Positions 43,699-51,641 of a DNA stretch of 64,000 nucleotides are shown in pieces. The stretch comes from Chitinophaga sp. S165 (GTDB lineage Bacteria > Bacteroidota > Bacteroidia > Chitinophagales > Chitinophagaceae). Position 1 is the stretch's first letter, and every line of letters begins with the position of its first letter. Below the pieces are notes generated by a model. That model searched no databases, was not told where the DNA came from, and worked only from the letters and a program-made list of their open reading frames with translations. The translations under genes were made by a program, and so were the position numbers. Location: positions 62,001 to 126,000 of the forward strand of contig NZ_QGTG01000003.1 of NCBI RefSeq assembly GCF_003182155.1. The letters run 5' to 3'.

Positions 43699-44036
43699 AA
43701 AAGGTTTTTTGAGGTTATAGATACACGTTTAATATCTCGTACCTCTAAGGTACATATAACTATACTAAATTAGCATAAAAAGGTTATCTAAAGGTCACTT
43801 CAATATCGATTTAGATATATAGATACCCTTTTAGTACCCTTTAGGTACCCTTATAGCAAGCCGATAGTATGCCGACAGAAAGCCTATTCGAGCATCGCAG
43901 GATGATTAACTATACTGTGCTGGTTTATTATTGGTGCATGATAATCCGAATTATCATGCTATCCGGTCCGGGAATGCGGTGGGAGGGCCAACGGATATAG
44001 ATTTTTTCTTGTTAGGTATCAACGTATGGCTGTTCA
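43699..44036. other. 338-bp intergenic region with short repeats
   Basis: No gene seen. It holds an interrupted palindrome GTACCT-CTA-AGGTAC at 43739-43753 and three tandem 11-bp units at 43824-43856 upstream of the minus-strand gene ending at 43159. Confidence 0.6.
43824..43856. repeat. three tandem 11-bp units
   Basis: TACCCTTTTAG, TACCCTTTAGG and TACCCTTATAG follow one another without gaps. The 11-bp period is the same as in the unrelated array at 16982. Confidence 0.85.
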
Positions 44037-44627
44037 TCATGGCCTGATAAAGCCCATCCCGAAAGCCGTACCCACGCCCAACAGCGCCCCTGCTGTAACG
44101 TCGGACGGGTAGTGTACGCCCAGGTACATCCGCGAATAACCAACAGCCCCCGACCATAAGAAGGCAGGTGCAATAACATACCACTTCGGATAAGCCCGTA
44201 CCAATGCAGTTGCTGAACTGAATGCAGAAGAGGTATGTCCGGAAGGAAAGGAGGTTGACGATGGCTGATAGACAGCGGTAAGATGAACATTGGAGATGAA
44301 GGGGCGGGGCCGTTTGACCAGTTTCTTGATAAGTGTGTTCAGCAGAAAGGTCGTAGCAGTGCTGCTGGCTACGTACAGGGCATTCTGCCGCATATCAGGA
44401 TTGTTGTCGATGATCCCCGCTACCAGCAGGCCGGCAGGAATGGCCACATTCACATAGTCGTTCGTGTTGGAAATGAACAGCCAGGCTTTCGTCTGTCCCG
44501 GTGTACGATGAGCCTCCAGGTATTCCAGCGTTCTGTCATCAAAACGCTGAAGACCCGACTGGGCGAAAATGGGAGTAGCTGTTGTGAATAGTAATAATGT
44601 CAGATATATCCTGCTGATGCTTTTCAT
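44037..44627 (-). CDS. PAP2-family phosphatase
   Basis: A 196-residue exported/membrane protein with a signal segment (YLTLLLFTTATPIFAQ) and all three acid phosphatase motifs: KKLVKRPRPF, PSGHTSS and SRMYLGVHYPSD. It is a short, probably lipid or undecaprenyl phosphate phosphatase. The genes on either side run in the other direction or are far away, so it is monocistronic. Confidence 0.92.
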   Translation of the reverse strand: MKSISRIYLTLLLFTTATPIFAQSGLQRFDDRTLEYLEAHRTPGQTKAWLFISNTNDYVNVAIPAGLLVAGIIDNNPDMRQNALYVASSTATTFLLNTLIKKLVKRPRPFISNVHLTAVYQPSSTSFPSGHTSSAFSSATALVRAYPKWYVIAPAFLWSGAVGYSRMYLGVHYPSDVTAGALLGVGTAFGMGFIRP

Positions 44628-44715
44628 GTTCCTGTCTTTTTAATAATGGCTTTTCCAATCCTGTGCAGATCAATTTACTAAATAATACGGAATGGGAGGC
44701 AGGCGGGAAATGTCT

Positions 44716-44723
44716 TATTTTTG
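44716..44723 (+). promoter_or_regulatory. -7 promoter element of the LuxR-type gene
   Basis: TATTTTTG matches TAnnTTTG. The predicted start near 44730 is 18 bases before ATG 44748, excluding an upstream start at 44721. Confidence 0.6.
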
Positions 44724-44747
44724 ATCGTAAGACCTAAAAGAAGAGCG

Positions 44748-45221
44748 ATGGTGCTAAAGTTTATTACCAGGAATAAGCAGACCATTCTGTACGGCATCTC
44801 CCTGGCGCTGTTACTGTTTTTATTGAAATGGCTTGAACTGCGTTTCATTATTATTGATCATGCCTTTGAAATATATATCGGCTTTATTGCCCTGATCTTT
44901 ACCGGTCTGGGCATATGGCTGGCGTTAAAGTTATCCCGCCCCAGAATTGAAACGGTGGTCATTGAAAAAGAGGTCATGGTCGAAAAGAGTGCCGGTCCTG
45001 TACCAGATCTGAATGAACTGGAGAAACTGAATCTGAGCAAAAGGGAGCTGGAAGTACTGCAATTAATGGCCGATGGACTGAGTAACCAGGAGATCGCCGA
45101 CAGGTTGTTCCTGTCACTGAATACTATCAAGACACATTCCCTGAGACTTTTCTCCAAAATGGATGTTGAAAGAAGGACGCAGGCGGTAGATAAAGCTAAG
45201 AAGTTGAATATCATCAGGTAA
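44748..45221 (+). CDS. membrane-anchored LuxR-type regulator
   Basis: A 157-residue protein with two N-terminal hydrophobic helices (ILYGISLALLLFLLKWLELRF and AFEIYIGFIALIFTGLGIWLAL), a short charged linker and a C-terminal LuxR/FixJ helix-turn-helix (LSKRELEVLQLMADGLSNQEIADRLFLSLNTIKTH). A DNA-binding domain attached directly to two helices with no sensor domain is unusual. It is upstream of a DUF4199 membrane protein gene (111-base gap) that it may control. Confidence 0.85.
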   Translation: MVLKFITRNKQTILYGISLALLLFLLKWLELRFIIIDHAFEIYIGFIALIFTGLGIWLALKLSRPRIETVVIEKEVMVEKSAGPVPDLNELEKLNLSKRELEVLQLMADGLSNQEIADRLFLSLNTIKTHSLRLFSKMDVERRTQAVDKAKKLNIIR

Positions 45222-45332
45222 GGAAATCAACCTTTTGGGTGAAAATCCGTTTTTTATAAAAATCACCCTTAAGTATGAATGAGGAACAGAAGGTTTCCGA
45301 CACTTTTGTCTCCACACTAAAACCTACTTCAG

Positions 45333-45875
45333 ATGAAAAAGAACATTCTTATTTTCGGATTGATCGCAGGATCGATCGTCACTGCTATGATGTTATTTGC
45401 CACGATCTCCTGTTATAATGATCCCGATTTCAGGGCAAGCGAGATACTTGGGTATACCAGTATGCTGATCGCTTTCTCCTTTATTTTTGTAGGTGTTAAG
45501 AATTACCGGGACAAGTATAATGGCGGCTTGATCAGTTTTGGAAAGGCTTTTAAGATCGGGTTCTTTATAGCGCTGATAGCATCTACCTGTTATGTGGTGG
45601 CCTGGCTGATCGAATACTATCTGTTCATTCCGGACTTTATGGATAAATACACGACCCATACCCTGACCGTAGCCCGGGAAAAGGGGGCCAGCGAAGCAGA
45701 ACTGGCCGCCAAAGCGAAAGAAATGGCGATGTACAGTAACTGGTACAAGTCTCCGCTTTTCGTTGTTTTGTTGACATATGCTGAAATATTGCCATTGGGC
45801 ACAGTCGTTTCCCTTATCTGCGCCCTGATATTGAAACGGCGCTCACGAAAGCTGTCAGGGGCTTTAAGCAGTTAA
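45333..45875 (+). CDS. DUF4199-family membrane protein
   Basis: A 180-residue membrane protein with four hydrophobic segments, typical of DUF4199: IFGLIAGSIVTAMMLFATI, YTSMLIAFSFIFVGVKNYRDKYNGG, AFKIGFFIALIASTCYVVAWLIEY and the C-terminal FVVLLTYAEILPLGTVVSLICALILKRR. Function unknown. It follows the membrane-anchored LuxR-type gene. Confidence 0.9.
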   Translation: MKKNILIFGLIAGSIVTAMMLFATISCYNDPDFRASEILGYTSMLIAFSFIFVGVKNYRDKYNGGLISFGKAFKIGFFIALIASTCYVVAWLIEYYLFIPDFMDKYTTHTLTVAREKGASEAELAAKAKEMAMYSNWYKSPLFVVLLTYAEILPLGTVVSLICALILKRRSRKLSGALSS

Positions 45876-45978
45876 CACTGTATTTTTATAACAGGATTAA
45901 GTAATGATTGGCATTTAGATAAAATATTAAATGTTTTTTGTTACCTTGAAAAGTTTACTGTGTTATAAAAAACTAACT

Positions 45979-46890
45979 ATGAGAAGTCCTGTTACTGGTG
46001 GTAACCGTGTCGAACTGATCACAACCTTTCCTACAGAGTCGATCGTAAAGATCTACGAGAAAGACCTGAAGGTAGATACCCGTCGTTTTTTCAAGGGAGT
46101 ACCTGCTGTAGAACTTTACGAATGTAGTGATACCGGCTACAGGTTCTATTACCCGGAGGGGATACTGGGAGACGGTCAGTTCTATGCGGACCTGAACAAA
46201 GGTAATGAAGGCTATTATCCTGCCGATAAGTGGGAACATAAATATGCGATCAGCCAGATAAATCATGGGGCGAAAGTGCTGGAGATCGGTTCCGGAGATG
46301 GTTTTTTCCTGGAGCAGATGAGGAAGGCAAGTCTGAATGCCATCGGTCTGGAACTGAACCTGGATGCTATTGCAAAGGGCGAAAAGAAAGGGCTGCGTAT
46401 CTACAATGAAATGATCGAGGACCATGCAGAGGCGCATCCGGGAGAATATGATGTGGTTTGCTGCTTTCAGGTACTGGAGCATATATATAACGTGAAGAGC
46501 TTCCTGGATGCGAGTATCAAAGCTTTGAAAAAAGGCGGGAAACTGATCATCGGGGTGCCTAACAATAATCCTTATTTATTTAAGCAAGACAAGTGGCATA
46601 CGTTGAACCTGCCTCCGCATCATGCCGGCTTATGGAACAGAAGGGCATTTACGGAATTGCAGAAGTTCTATGACGTTACTCCGCAGGATATTATAGTAGA
46701 GCCGCTGAGCAATACAAAGAGTTTTGCAAAGCAGTGGTACCTCGCACAGAAAAATTACTACAAGGGAACAAAGCCTGTATTGGGTGCGCTTATGTCGCTG
46801 ATCCCCAGTCCTGTCTATAAGGTATTTGTTAAGTTGTTCTCCCGGTGGATCGACGGCTTCAATATTGTAGCAGTATTTACTAAAAATTAG
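45979..46890 (+). CDS. class I SAM-dependent methyltransferase
   Basis: A 303-residue methyltransferase. VLEIGSGDGFFLEQMRKA (motif I) near residue 105 is followed by IGLELNLDAI, then YDVVCCFQVLEHIYNVKSFL and KKGGKLIIGVPNNNPY. The N-terminal 90 residues lack the Cys zinc ribbon found in many glycan-modifying relatives but keep a similar VTGGNRVELITTFPT opening. The substrate is unknown; a polysaccharide or lipid sugar is possible. Confidence 0.88.
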   Translation: MRSPVTGGNRVELITTFPTESIVKIYEKDLKVDTRRFFKGVPAVELYECSDTGYRFYYPEGILGDGQFYADLNKGNEGYYPADKWEHKYAISQINHGAKVLEIGSGDGFFLEQMRKASLNAIGLELNLDAIAKGEKKGLRIYNEMIEDHAEAHPGEYDVVCCFQVLEHIYNVKSFLDASIKALKKGGKLIIGVPNNNPYLFKQDKWHTLNLPPHHAGLWNRRAFTELQKFYDVTPQDIIVEPLSNTKSFAKQWYLAQKNYYKGTKPVLGALMSLIPSPVYKVFVKLFSRWIDGFNIVAVFTKN

Positions 46891-46963
46891 GGACGGTCGG
46901 GCATGTCCTGAATACCCCCTTAGACTGTCGGGATCACACATCACATCTCTCAAAAAATGCTGA

Positions 46964-46971
46964 TATGTTTG
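46964..46971 (+). promoter_or_regulatory. -7 promoter element of the DoxX-like gene
   Basis: TATGTTTG matches TAnnTTTG; the predicted start is near 46978, about 13 bases before ATG 46991. Confidence 0.55.
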
Positions 46972-46990
46972 TATCATAAAACACACAATT

Positions 46991-47389
46991 ATGAAAACAA
47001 ACAAGATCAGCATTTTTTATTGGGTATCGACAAGCATTTTCGCGTTGTTGATGCTGATGGATAGCATAGGAGGCATTACGCACGAAGCAACAGGCGTGGC
47101 TGTTATAAAACACCTGGGATATCCTGAATATACACTGACCATTTTCGGCATTGCCAAATTACTGGGCGCACTTGCTATTCTGCAGCCTAAGTTTCAAACT
47201 ATCAGGGAATGGGCATATGCCGGTTTCGCCATCAATTTTATAGGGGCATTCTGTTCCCGTTTAGCCGTAGGGGACCCTACCGGAGAGCTGATTGCACCGA
47301 TAGTAGCATTACTGATCATGTTCGTGCCTTATTATGCCTGGAAGCGTTATGAAGCTGTGAAGGGCACGGCACGACTAGCAGTTATCTGA
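46991..47389 (+). CDS. DoxX-like integral membrane protein
   Basis: A 132-residue four-helix protein with the DoxX-type sequence IFYWVSTSIFALLMLMDSI and LGYPEYTLTIFGIAKLLGALAIL and the WAYAGFAINFIGAF segment. DoxX-like proteins are membrane redox or transport-associated proteins without a known substrate. It is convergent with the universal stress protein gene. Confidence 0.87.
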   Translation: MKTNKISIFYWVSTSIFALLMLMDSIGGITHEATGVAVIKHLGYPEYTLTIFGIAKLLGALAILQPKFQTIREWAYAGFAINFIGAFCSRLAVGDPTGELIAPIVALLIMFVPYYAWKRYEAVKGTARLAVI

Positions 47390-47392
47390 GGC

Positions 47393-48232
47393 TTAAGCAG
47401 GAATGATGAGCAGCGGCACATCACTCTTCCATGCTAATTGCTTCGATACGCTCTTCCCGAATAAGGTGGCCAGGAAACCTTTCTTTTCGTGGATAGCGAT
47501 GATCAGTGAAATATTGTGTTGGGCAGCAAACTCGTTGACACCCTCAACGACGTTGCTGTCTTCTACATAATGGAAGGAAGCTTTGTATTTGTCGAGCAAG
47601 CCATGAAGATGGCTGATGTCTTCTTTCGTCTGGGAAGAATAATCCTCATCTTTGGCAACATTAACAACGTACAGTTCGGCTTGTAAACTGTTGAGTATTT
47701 CAACCAGCCGGGGTAATGAATGCCCACGTCGTAGTATATCAAAATCCACAGCCAGCAGTACTTTTTCAAGCGCTGTTACTTTTGCGTCTTCCGGGACAAT
47801 TACCAGGGGATAGTCTGAGGTCTCCATCACGCGTACACTATGACTGCCCACCAGGAATTTTTCAATGTTAGATTTGTCTGAAAGCCCCGCCACTACAAGA
47901 TCAATCTGTTCTTTACTGATCAGTTTTTTAACAGCTTCTTCCAGGATATCATCTTCCGACAATGTATCAATAGTGACGTCGGGAGCCGATGGCTGCAGCG
48001 TTCTGCGGAGATTCTCCAGCTGTGTTGTACTCTCTTTATACAGTTCATCCGGATTGGCTTGTACAACAGGCATCTCGGGAGTGACAGGCATATTTGCGAC
48101 AGGTTCAAGGCTTTGAAATGCGTTGAACAAAAGGATGCGGTTGCAATGCAGCTGTCCGGCCAGGTGTATGGCGTAATGAGCAGCGCGTAGGGCAACGTCG
48201 GAAAAATCTGTAAGTACGAGGATGGTTTGCAT
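47393..48232 (-). CDS. tandem-domain universal stress protein
   Basis: A 279-residue protein with two UspA domains. The first, ILVLTDFSDVALRAAHYAIHLA, includes the second-strand DLVVAGLSDKSNIEKFLVGSHSVRVMETSDYPLVIVP. The second is EKVLLAVDFDILRRG to AWKSDVPLLIIPA. The ATP-binding G-x2-G-x9-G-S/T pattern is partly present in domain 1. It is likely a stress-response nucleotide binder. Convergent with the DoxX-like gene. Confidence 0.92.
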   Translation of the reverse strand: MQTILVLTDFSDVALRAAHYAIHLAGQLHCNRILLFNAFQSLEPVANMPVTPEMPVVQANPDELYKESTTQLENLRRTLQPSAPDVTIDTLSEDDILEEAVKKLISKEQIDLVVAGLSDKSNIEKFLVGSHSVRVMETSDYPLVIVPEDAKVTALEKVLLAVDFDILRRGHSLPRLVEILNSLQAELYVVNVAKDEDYSSQTKEDISHLHGLLDKYKASFHYVEDSNVVEGVNEFAAQHNISLIIAIHEKKGFLATLFGKSVSKQLAWKSDVPLLIIPA

Positions 48233-48298
48233 AAGGCATTTTAAGAAAACATGCCGAAAAAATCAGGCCAGTGTTATAGATGAGGGATCATCTTTATT

Positions 48299-48336
48299 CT
48301 CAATTTATAACTTTGATAAATGTTGAATAAATTGAG
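48299..48336. promoter_or_regulatory. 10-bp inverted repeat overlapping the cassette promoter, putative operator
   Basis: CTCAATTTAT (48299-48308) and ATAAATTGAG (48327-48336) are exactly complementary with an 18-base spacer. The left arm touches the first base of the -7 element at 48308, so a bound dimer would block RNA polymerase. It lies 90 bases upstream of the zeta-like ATG. Confidence 0.5.
48308..48315 (+). promoter_or_regulatory. -7 promoter element of the zeta-like cassette
   Basis: TAACTTTG is an exact TAnnTTTG match; the predicted start near 48321 leaves a leader of about 105 bases. Confidence 0.6.
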
Positions 48337-48425
48337 TATGAAATTTTTTTTGTATTCGGAAATATCAGTAATTTAGAGTGTCATGTGATAGAAATATAGT
48401 TTGTTACCAAATACACCAGAACATT

Positions 48426-49355
48426 ATGGGTTTAAACTTCTCTCGTCTTCTTCGGGATGATGATTTAGTTGAGCATTTTCTTGTAACGGTTCTTCAGGTT
48501 GACCACAAGGTCCCGTCAGAAACTATCAGGAAAATTGTTACTAATGAAAAGATACTTATCGATTTCAAAGAGGCAGAAAATACGCTAGTCAGTACAAAGT
48601 ATCGTGACAGAGGTTGCGTAAATGATATGGATAGAAGGAAACTTCGGAAGCAGGTCATTCATGAATTATTTACACTGAGTAAAACAAACAAGGAGGATGA
48701 AACAATACTCGGTATTGGAGGCTCCTTGCCTAAGTCGGGTATAAAAAAGGAAAGAAAAGCTTATATTCTGATTGGTCCGCCGGCATCCGGAAAGTCTACA
48801 ATAGCAAGTTCAATAGCAGAGAAGAAGCATGCCATTATATTAGACTGCGATCTGGCAAAACGGAAATTTCCAGAGTTTGAATATGAATGCGGTGCATCTT
48901 TTTTACAGGAGGAGTCAGATCATGTTATATATGGATTTAAATACGATAATCCTTTCAGTCTGAAAGGGCTATCTGAATTGTCTGCAACTAATCAATATAA
49001 CATTGTTATCCTTAAAATAGGACGCAGTACGGCGGGAATAGTTAGCATACTGAAGTACCTGGATAATATGGGTTACGAGATTCACTTAACATTACTGGCG
49101 TTAAAAAGAAGAGAAGCTACCATCAGGGCATTGAATAGATTTGATCAGACGAAAAGGTATGTTCCTTTAGGGTATGTATTTGATCATGTAGCGAATGACC
49201 CTTTATTGTCATACTATCTGTTAAAAGAAAATATGGGTCATCTTTTTAAAAGTACCGGCGTAATTGATACCGGTGAAAATGCAGATGAATTCGCTGCACG
49301 ACGTCCTATAAATCCGGATGGAGAGAACCCTGCAGACTGGTATGAAGGAATATAG
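48426..49355 (+). CDS. zeta-toxin-like P-loop kinase with a shared C-terminal tail
   Basis: A 309-residue protein from ATG 48426 (MGLNFSRLL); a GTG-type start at 48378 would add 16 residues without a hydrophobic or conserved look. An N-terminal region of 105 residues is unassigned. The zeta/UMP-kinase-like domain has Walker A GPPASGKST (117-125), the DCD pair (140-142) in ILDCDLAKRKFPEF, and QEESDHVIYG (161-170). KIGRS replaces the usual DGT-like strand, and GYEIHLTLLALKRREATIRALNRF corresponds to the substrate-side arginines. It ends DGENPADWYEGI, with a motif repeated in the third gene. The phosphorylated substrate is unknown, and no epsilon-type antitoxin precedes it. Confidence 0.72.
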   Translation: MGLNFSRLLRDDDLVEHFLVTVLQVDHKVPSETIRKIVTNEKILIDFKEAENTLVSTKYRDRGCVNDMDRRKLRKQVIHELFTLSKTNKEDETILGIGGSLPKSGIKKERKAYILIGPPASGKSTIASSIAEKKHAIILDCDLAKRKFPEFEYECGASFLQEESDHVIYGFKYDNPFSLKGLSELSATNQYNIVILKIGRSTAGIVSILKYLDNMGYEIHLTLLALKRREATIRALNRFDQTKRYVPLGYVFDHVANDPLLSYYLLKENMGHLFKSTGVIDTGENADEFAARRPINPDGENPADWYEGI

Positions 49356-49384
49356 ATTTATTATAGACGCTTTAAATATTTTAT

Positions 49385-49660
49385 ATGAAAGGAAAAAGAA
49401 TAGAAGGCCGCTGTTACAAGGCAAGAACAAAGCGGGGCCTCTTTAGAATGAAAAAGAAAAGCCGTGAAGACCTTGAATTGTACAAGTACCTGCATGCATT
49501 TGACTACCTTGATAAATCAGATGCGTGTGGTATTACGTTAGTGGGCGACAAGCCAGAAATTGAAATTCCTGAAAGAGAGGGACATAACGCAGCTGAAAAG
49601 GGACGTATTATTCGTATGCCGAATGAGGAACCTGCCGGTTTGCTTGTTGTAGGAATATAA
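49385..49660 (+). CDS. small basic protein, first copy, downstream of the zeta-like kinase
   Basis: A 91-residue protein starting MKGKRIEGRCYKARTKRGLF: the first 30 residues are strongly basic with GRCY at 8-11 and RG at 17-18. The middle is acidic/helical (EDLELYKYLHAFDYLDKSD) and the end reads MPNEEPAGLLVVGI. It is paralogous to the following gene: the same N-terminal motif, and the PA motif at exactly the same positions (EEPAGL 81-86). No recognised family. It begins 29 bases after the kinase stop, so it is likely co-transcribed. It could be an antitoxin or substrate (speculation). Confidence 0.68.
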   Translation: MKGKRIEGRCYKARTKRGLFRMKKKSREDLELYKYLHAFDYLDKSDACGITLVGDKPEIEIPEREGHNAAEKGRIIRMPNEEPAGLLVVGI

Positions 49661-49690
49661 GAACAGATTTTTAAGTTTTAAATTAATTAT

Positions 49691-49990
49691 ATGAGAGGAA
49701 GAAAAGTTAAAGGACGTTGTTATATAAAAGGAAAACAACGGGGGTATCTCAGAAGAATGAGACAGAAAGAACGTGAAAGGATTAAAATGGATCGGTACAA
49801 TAGAAACGTGTCCAATTTTTTTGGTGATGGCGATGACTATATAGACCCGGTTGACTTTCTTATTTTGATGGCAAAGGAGAGGCGTAAAAAAGCGGCTGCG
49901 GAAGGGGATAGCAGCACTCGTACGATCGGTGAGAATCCGGCGGATTGGCTCCCTGAAATGTATCCCGATAAATATCTTAAATTATCGTAG
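49691..49990 (+). CDS. small basic protein, second copy, with ENPADW tail
   Basis: A 99-residue paralog starting MRGRKVKGRCYIKGKQRGYL, with GRCY at 8-11 and RG at 17-18 as in the first copy. A long basic helix (RRMRQKERERIKMDRYNRN) is followed by an acidic part (FGDGDDYIDPVDF), a second charged helix, and the tail GENPADWLPEMYPDKYLKLS. ENPADW at 81-86 matches the kinase C-terminus and aligns with EEPAGL of the first copy. It begins 30 bases after the previous stop and ends 10 bases before a convergent GNAT gene. Function unknown. Confidence 0.68.
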   Translation: MRGRKVKGRCYIKGKQRGYLRRMRQKERERIKMDRYNRNVSNFFGDGDDYIDPVDFLILMAKERRKKAAAEGDSSTRTIGENPADWLPEMYPDKYLKLS

Positions 49991-50000
49991 CACGACCTTA

Positions 50001-50519
50001 TCATAATTGTTTCTCCAATACCACAAATTCCAATCGCGTTACCGGAATCCCAAATCTGGTATCACCTGTAGGGAAGTCTTTTATTTTACCTGTATTCCTG
50101 TAACCGCGGCGGATGTACCAGGCTATCAGTTCTTCCCTGACAGTAATAACGGTCATTTCGATGGTATTACAACCAAGTACAGGCGCATAACTTTCAGCAG
50201 CCTCCAGCAGGGCTTTGCCGATACCTTTGGCCTGAAGGGAAGGGTTAACAGTTAGCATGCCGAGATAGACATGATCTTCTCGTTTTTCGAGACACACACA
50301 ACCGATGATCTGACCGTCTTCTGTGTATTTCAACAATGTGATGTTCGGATCTGCTACTAATTGAGCTATAATATCAGCGTCTACACGCGAGCCGTTCAGC
50401 AGGTCAGCTTCATGTGTCCAACCTATACGGGCGCTGTCGCCTCTGTATGCACTGTTGACAAGAAAGTCTATTGCAGGAATGTCCTCTGGCCGGACCATTG
50501 AAATGTGTCTGTTAGTCAT
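50001..50519 (-). CDS. GNAT-family N-acetyltransferase
   Basis: A 172-residue acetyltransferase with the acetyl-CoA motif LGMLTVNPSLQAKGIGKALLEAAESYA, preceded by IIGCVCLEKRED and followed by AWYIRRGYRNTGKI. ATG 50519 is used; a start 3 codons earlier is possible. It is convergent with the zeta-like cassette. Confidence 0.88.
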   Translation of the reverse strand: MTNRHISMVRPEDIPAIDFLVNSAYRGDSARIGWTHEADLLNGSRVDADIIAQLVADPNITLLKYTEDGQIIGCVCLEKREDHVYLGMLTVNPSLQAKGIGKALLEAAESYAPVLGCNTIEMTVITVREELIAWYIRRGYRNTGKIKDFPTGDTRFGIPVTRLEFVVLEKQL

Positions 50520-50684
50520 GTGGTGCAAGATACGTTGGAGCCGGAATAATTTAGTTGCTTTTTACTGTATATCTTTATGTGCGTAAGCCACCTGGCTTAA
50601 TATGCGTAAGTAATGTGTCTTTATACGCGTAGCACCAGGCGAACGACATTGTTTCGATCTATCCACATGTTTAAACGCTGATAC

Positions 50685-51083
50685 ATGGAAATTACCTACA
50701 GCTCCGATGTAATGCCTACGCCTGAACAGGTAATAGAGCTTTACAATAACGCGGGCCTCCCAAGACCGACAGATGATCCTGAAAGGATAAAAAAGATGTT
50801 CGAAAATTCAAACCTGATAGTAACTGCCTGGGATGGAGACAAACTAGCCGGGGTGTCACGTACTATCACGGACTGGGTGTGGTCCAGCTACCTTGCTGAT
50901 CTGGCTGTCAGTCCGGATCATCAGAAATGGGGAATCGGCAAAAAACTGATTGAAATTACCAGGGAAAAGATCGGAGAGCAATCTATGATCTTACTGCTCT
51001 CCGTTCCTACTGCCATGAGCTATTATCCCAAAGTGGGGTTCACAAAAGAAGACAGGGGATACATTATCCACCGGAGCAGATAA
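50685..51083 (+). CDS. GNAT-family N-acetyltransferase (small)
   Basis: A 132-residue acetyltransferase with LADLAVSPDHQKWGIGKKLIEITREKIG as the CoA site and YYPKVGFTKEDRGYII at the end. It is divergent from the GNAT at 50001-50519 and its stop abuts the DUF308 gene stop (1-base separation, convergent). Confidence 0.88.
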   Translation: MEITYSSDVMPTPEQVIELYNNAGLPRPTDDPERIKKMFENSNLIVTAWDGDKLAGVSRTITDWVWSSYLADLAVSPDHQKWGIGKKLIEITREKIGEQSMILLLSVPTAMSYYPKVGFTKEDRGYIIHRSR

Positions 51084-51641
51084 TCAGTAACCTTTCCTTA
51101 ATCGCTTGGTGATCGTAATAGCTGCCAGTATGAAGTAAAATGCACCAAAGGCGGAATACCCGGCCAGACTTGCAACGCCCAATGGAGAGTTAGACAGGAC
51201 GATGAAGGAAAGTCCGCCGATAGTAGATTGTCCGCCACTGATAATGATCGGCCATTGTCCGCCTAAGGCCTTCTGCCTTTGAAGGCCCATTATAAGCTGG
51301 ATAATGCCGGCTATCATCGCCCATATGCCGAACACGATGAGCGCTTGCGGAACGCCGTTCTGGATGGCAAATCCTACGGCGATTGCTGCAATAGAACTCA
51401 TCGCCAGGTTCACATATTGTGGTGTGAGAGAGCCGGTGCCCCGGTTAATCAGGATATCGGCAATTGTACCGACGACGTCCCAAATGGGGTAGATGATCAG
51501 TAATGCAGCCGTGATCTCCGGAGATGAGTAAGCATAAATGGATATCAACGTTACCCATATGATGTTGAACGCGGCCCGTACATAATATAAAATACGCAGG
51601 GAACGCGCAATCTGGAAGTTGACAGTTTGAGCAATAGCCAT
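51084..51641 (-). CDS. DUF308/HdeD-like membrane protein
   Basis: A 185-residue protein with about five or six hydrophobic segments (FNIIWVTLISIYAYSS, AALLIIYPIWDVVGTIADI, LIVFGIWAMIAGIIQLIMGL, FYFILAAITITKRL). The repeated Gly/Ala-rich helices with internal GIIQL resemble DUF308/HdeD proteins linked to acid or envelope stress. Function unproven. Confidence 0.78.
   Translation of the reverse strand: MAIAQTVNFQIARSLRILYYVRAAFNIIWVTLISIYAYSSPEITAALLIIYPIWDVVGTIADILINRGTGSLTPQYVNLAMSSIAAIAVGFAIQNGVPQALIVFGIWAMIAGIIQLIMGLQRQKALGGQWPIIISGGQSTIGGLSFIVLSNSPLGVASLAGYSAFGAFYFILAAITITKRLRKGY

Noticed and set aside
48299..48350. Hairpin followed by a T-run as a terminator
   Set aside because: The upstream gene runs on the other strand, the stem is AT-rich with an 18-base loop, and it overlaps a promoter element; an operator is more likely.
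48378..48425. Upstream start of the zeta-like kinase at 48378
   Set aside because: It is a GTG-type start and adds 16 residues with no conserved or signal-like character; ATG 48426 fits the leader better.
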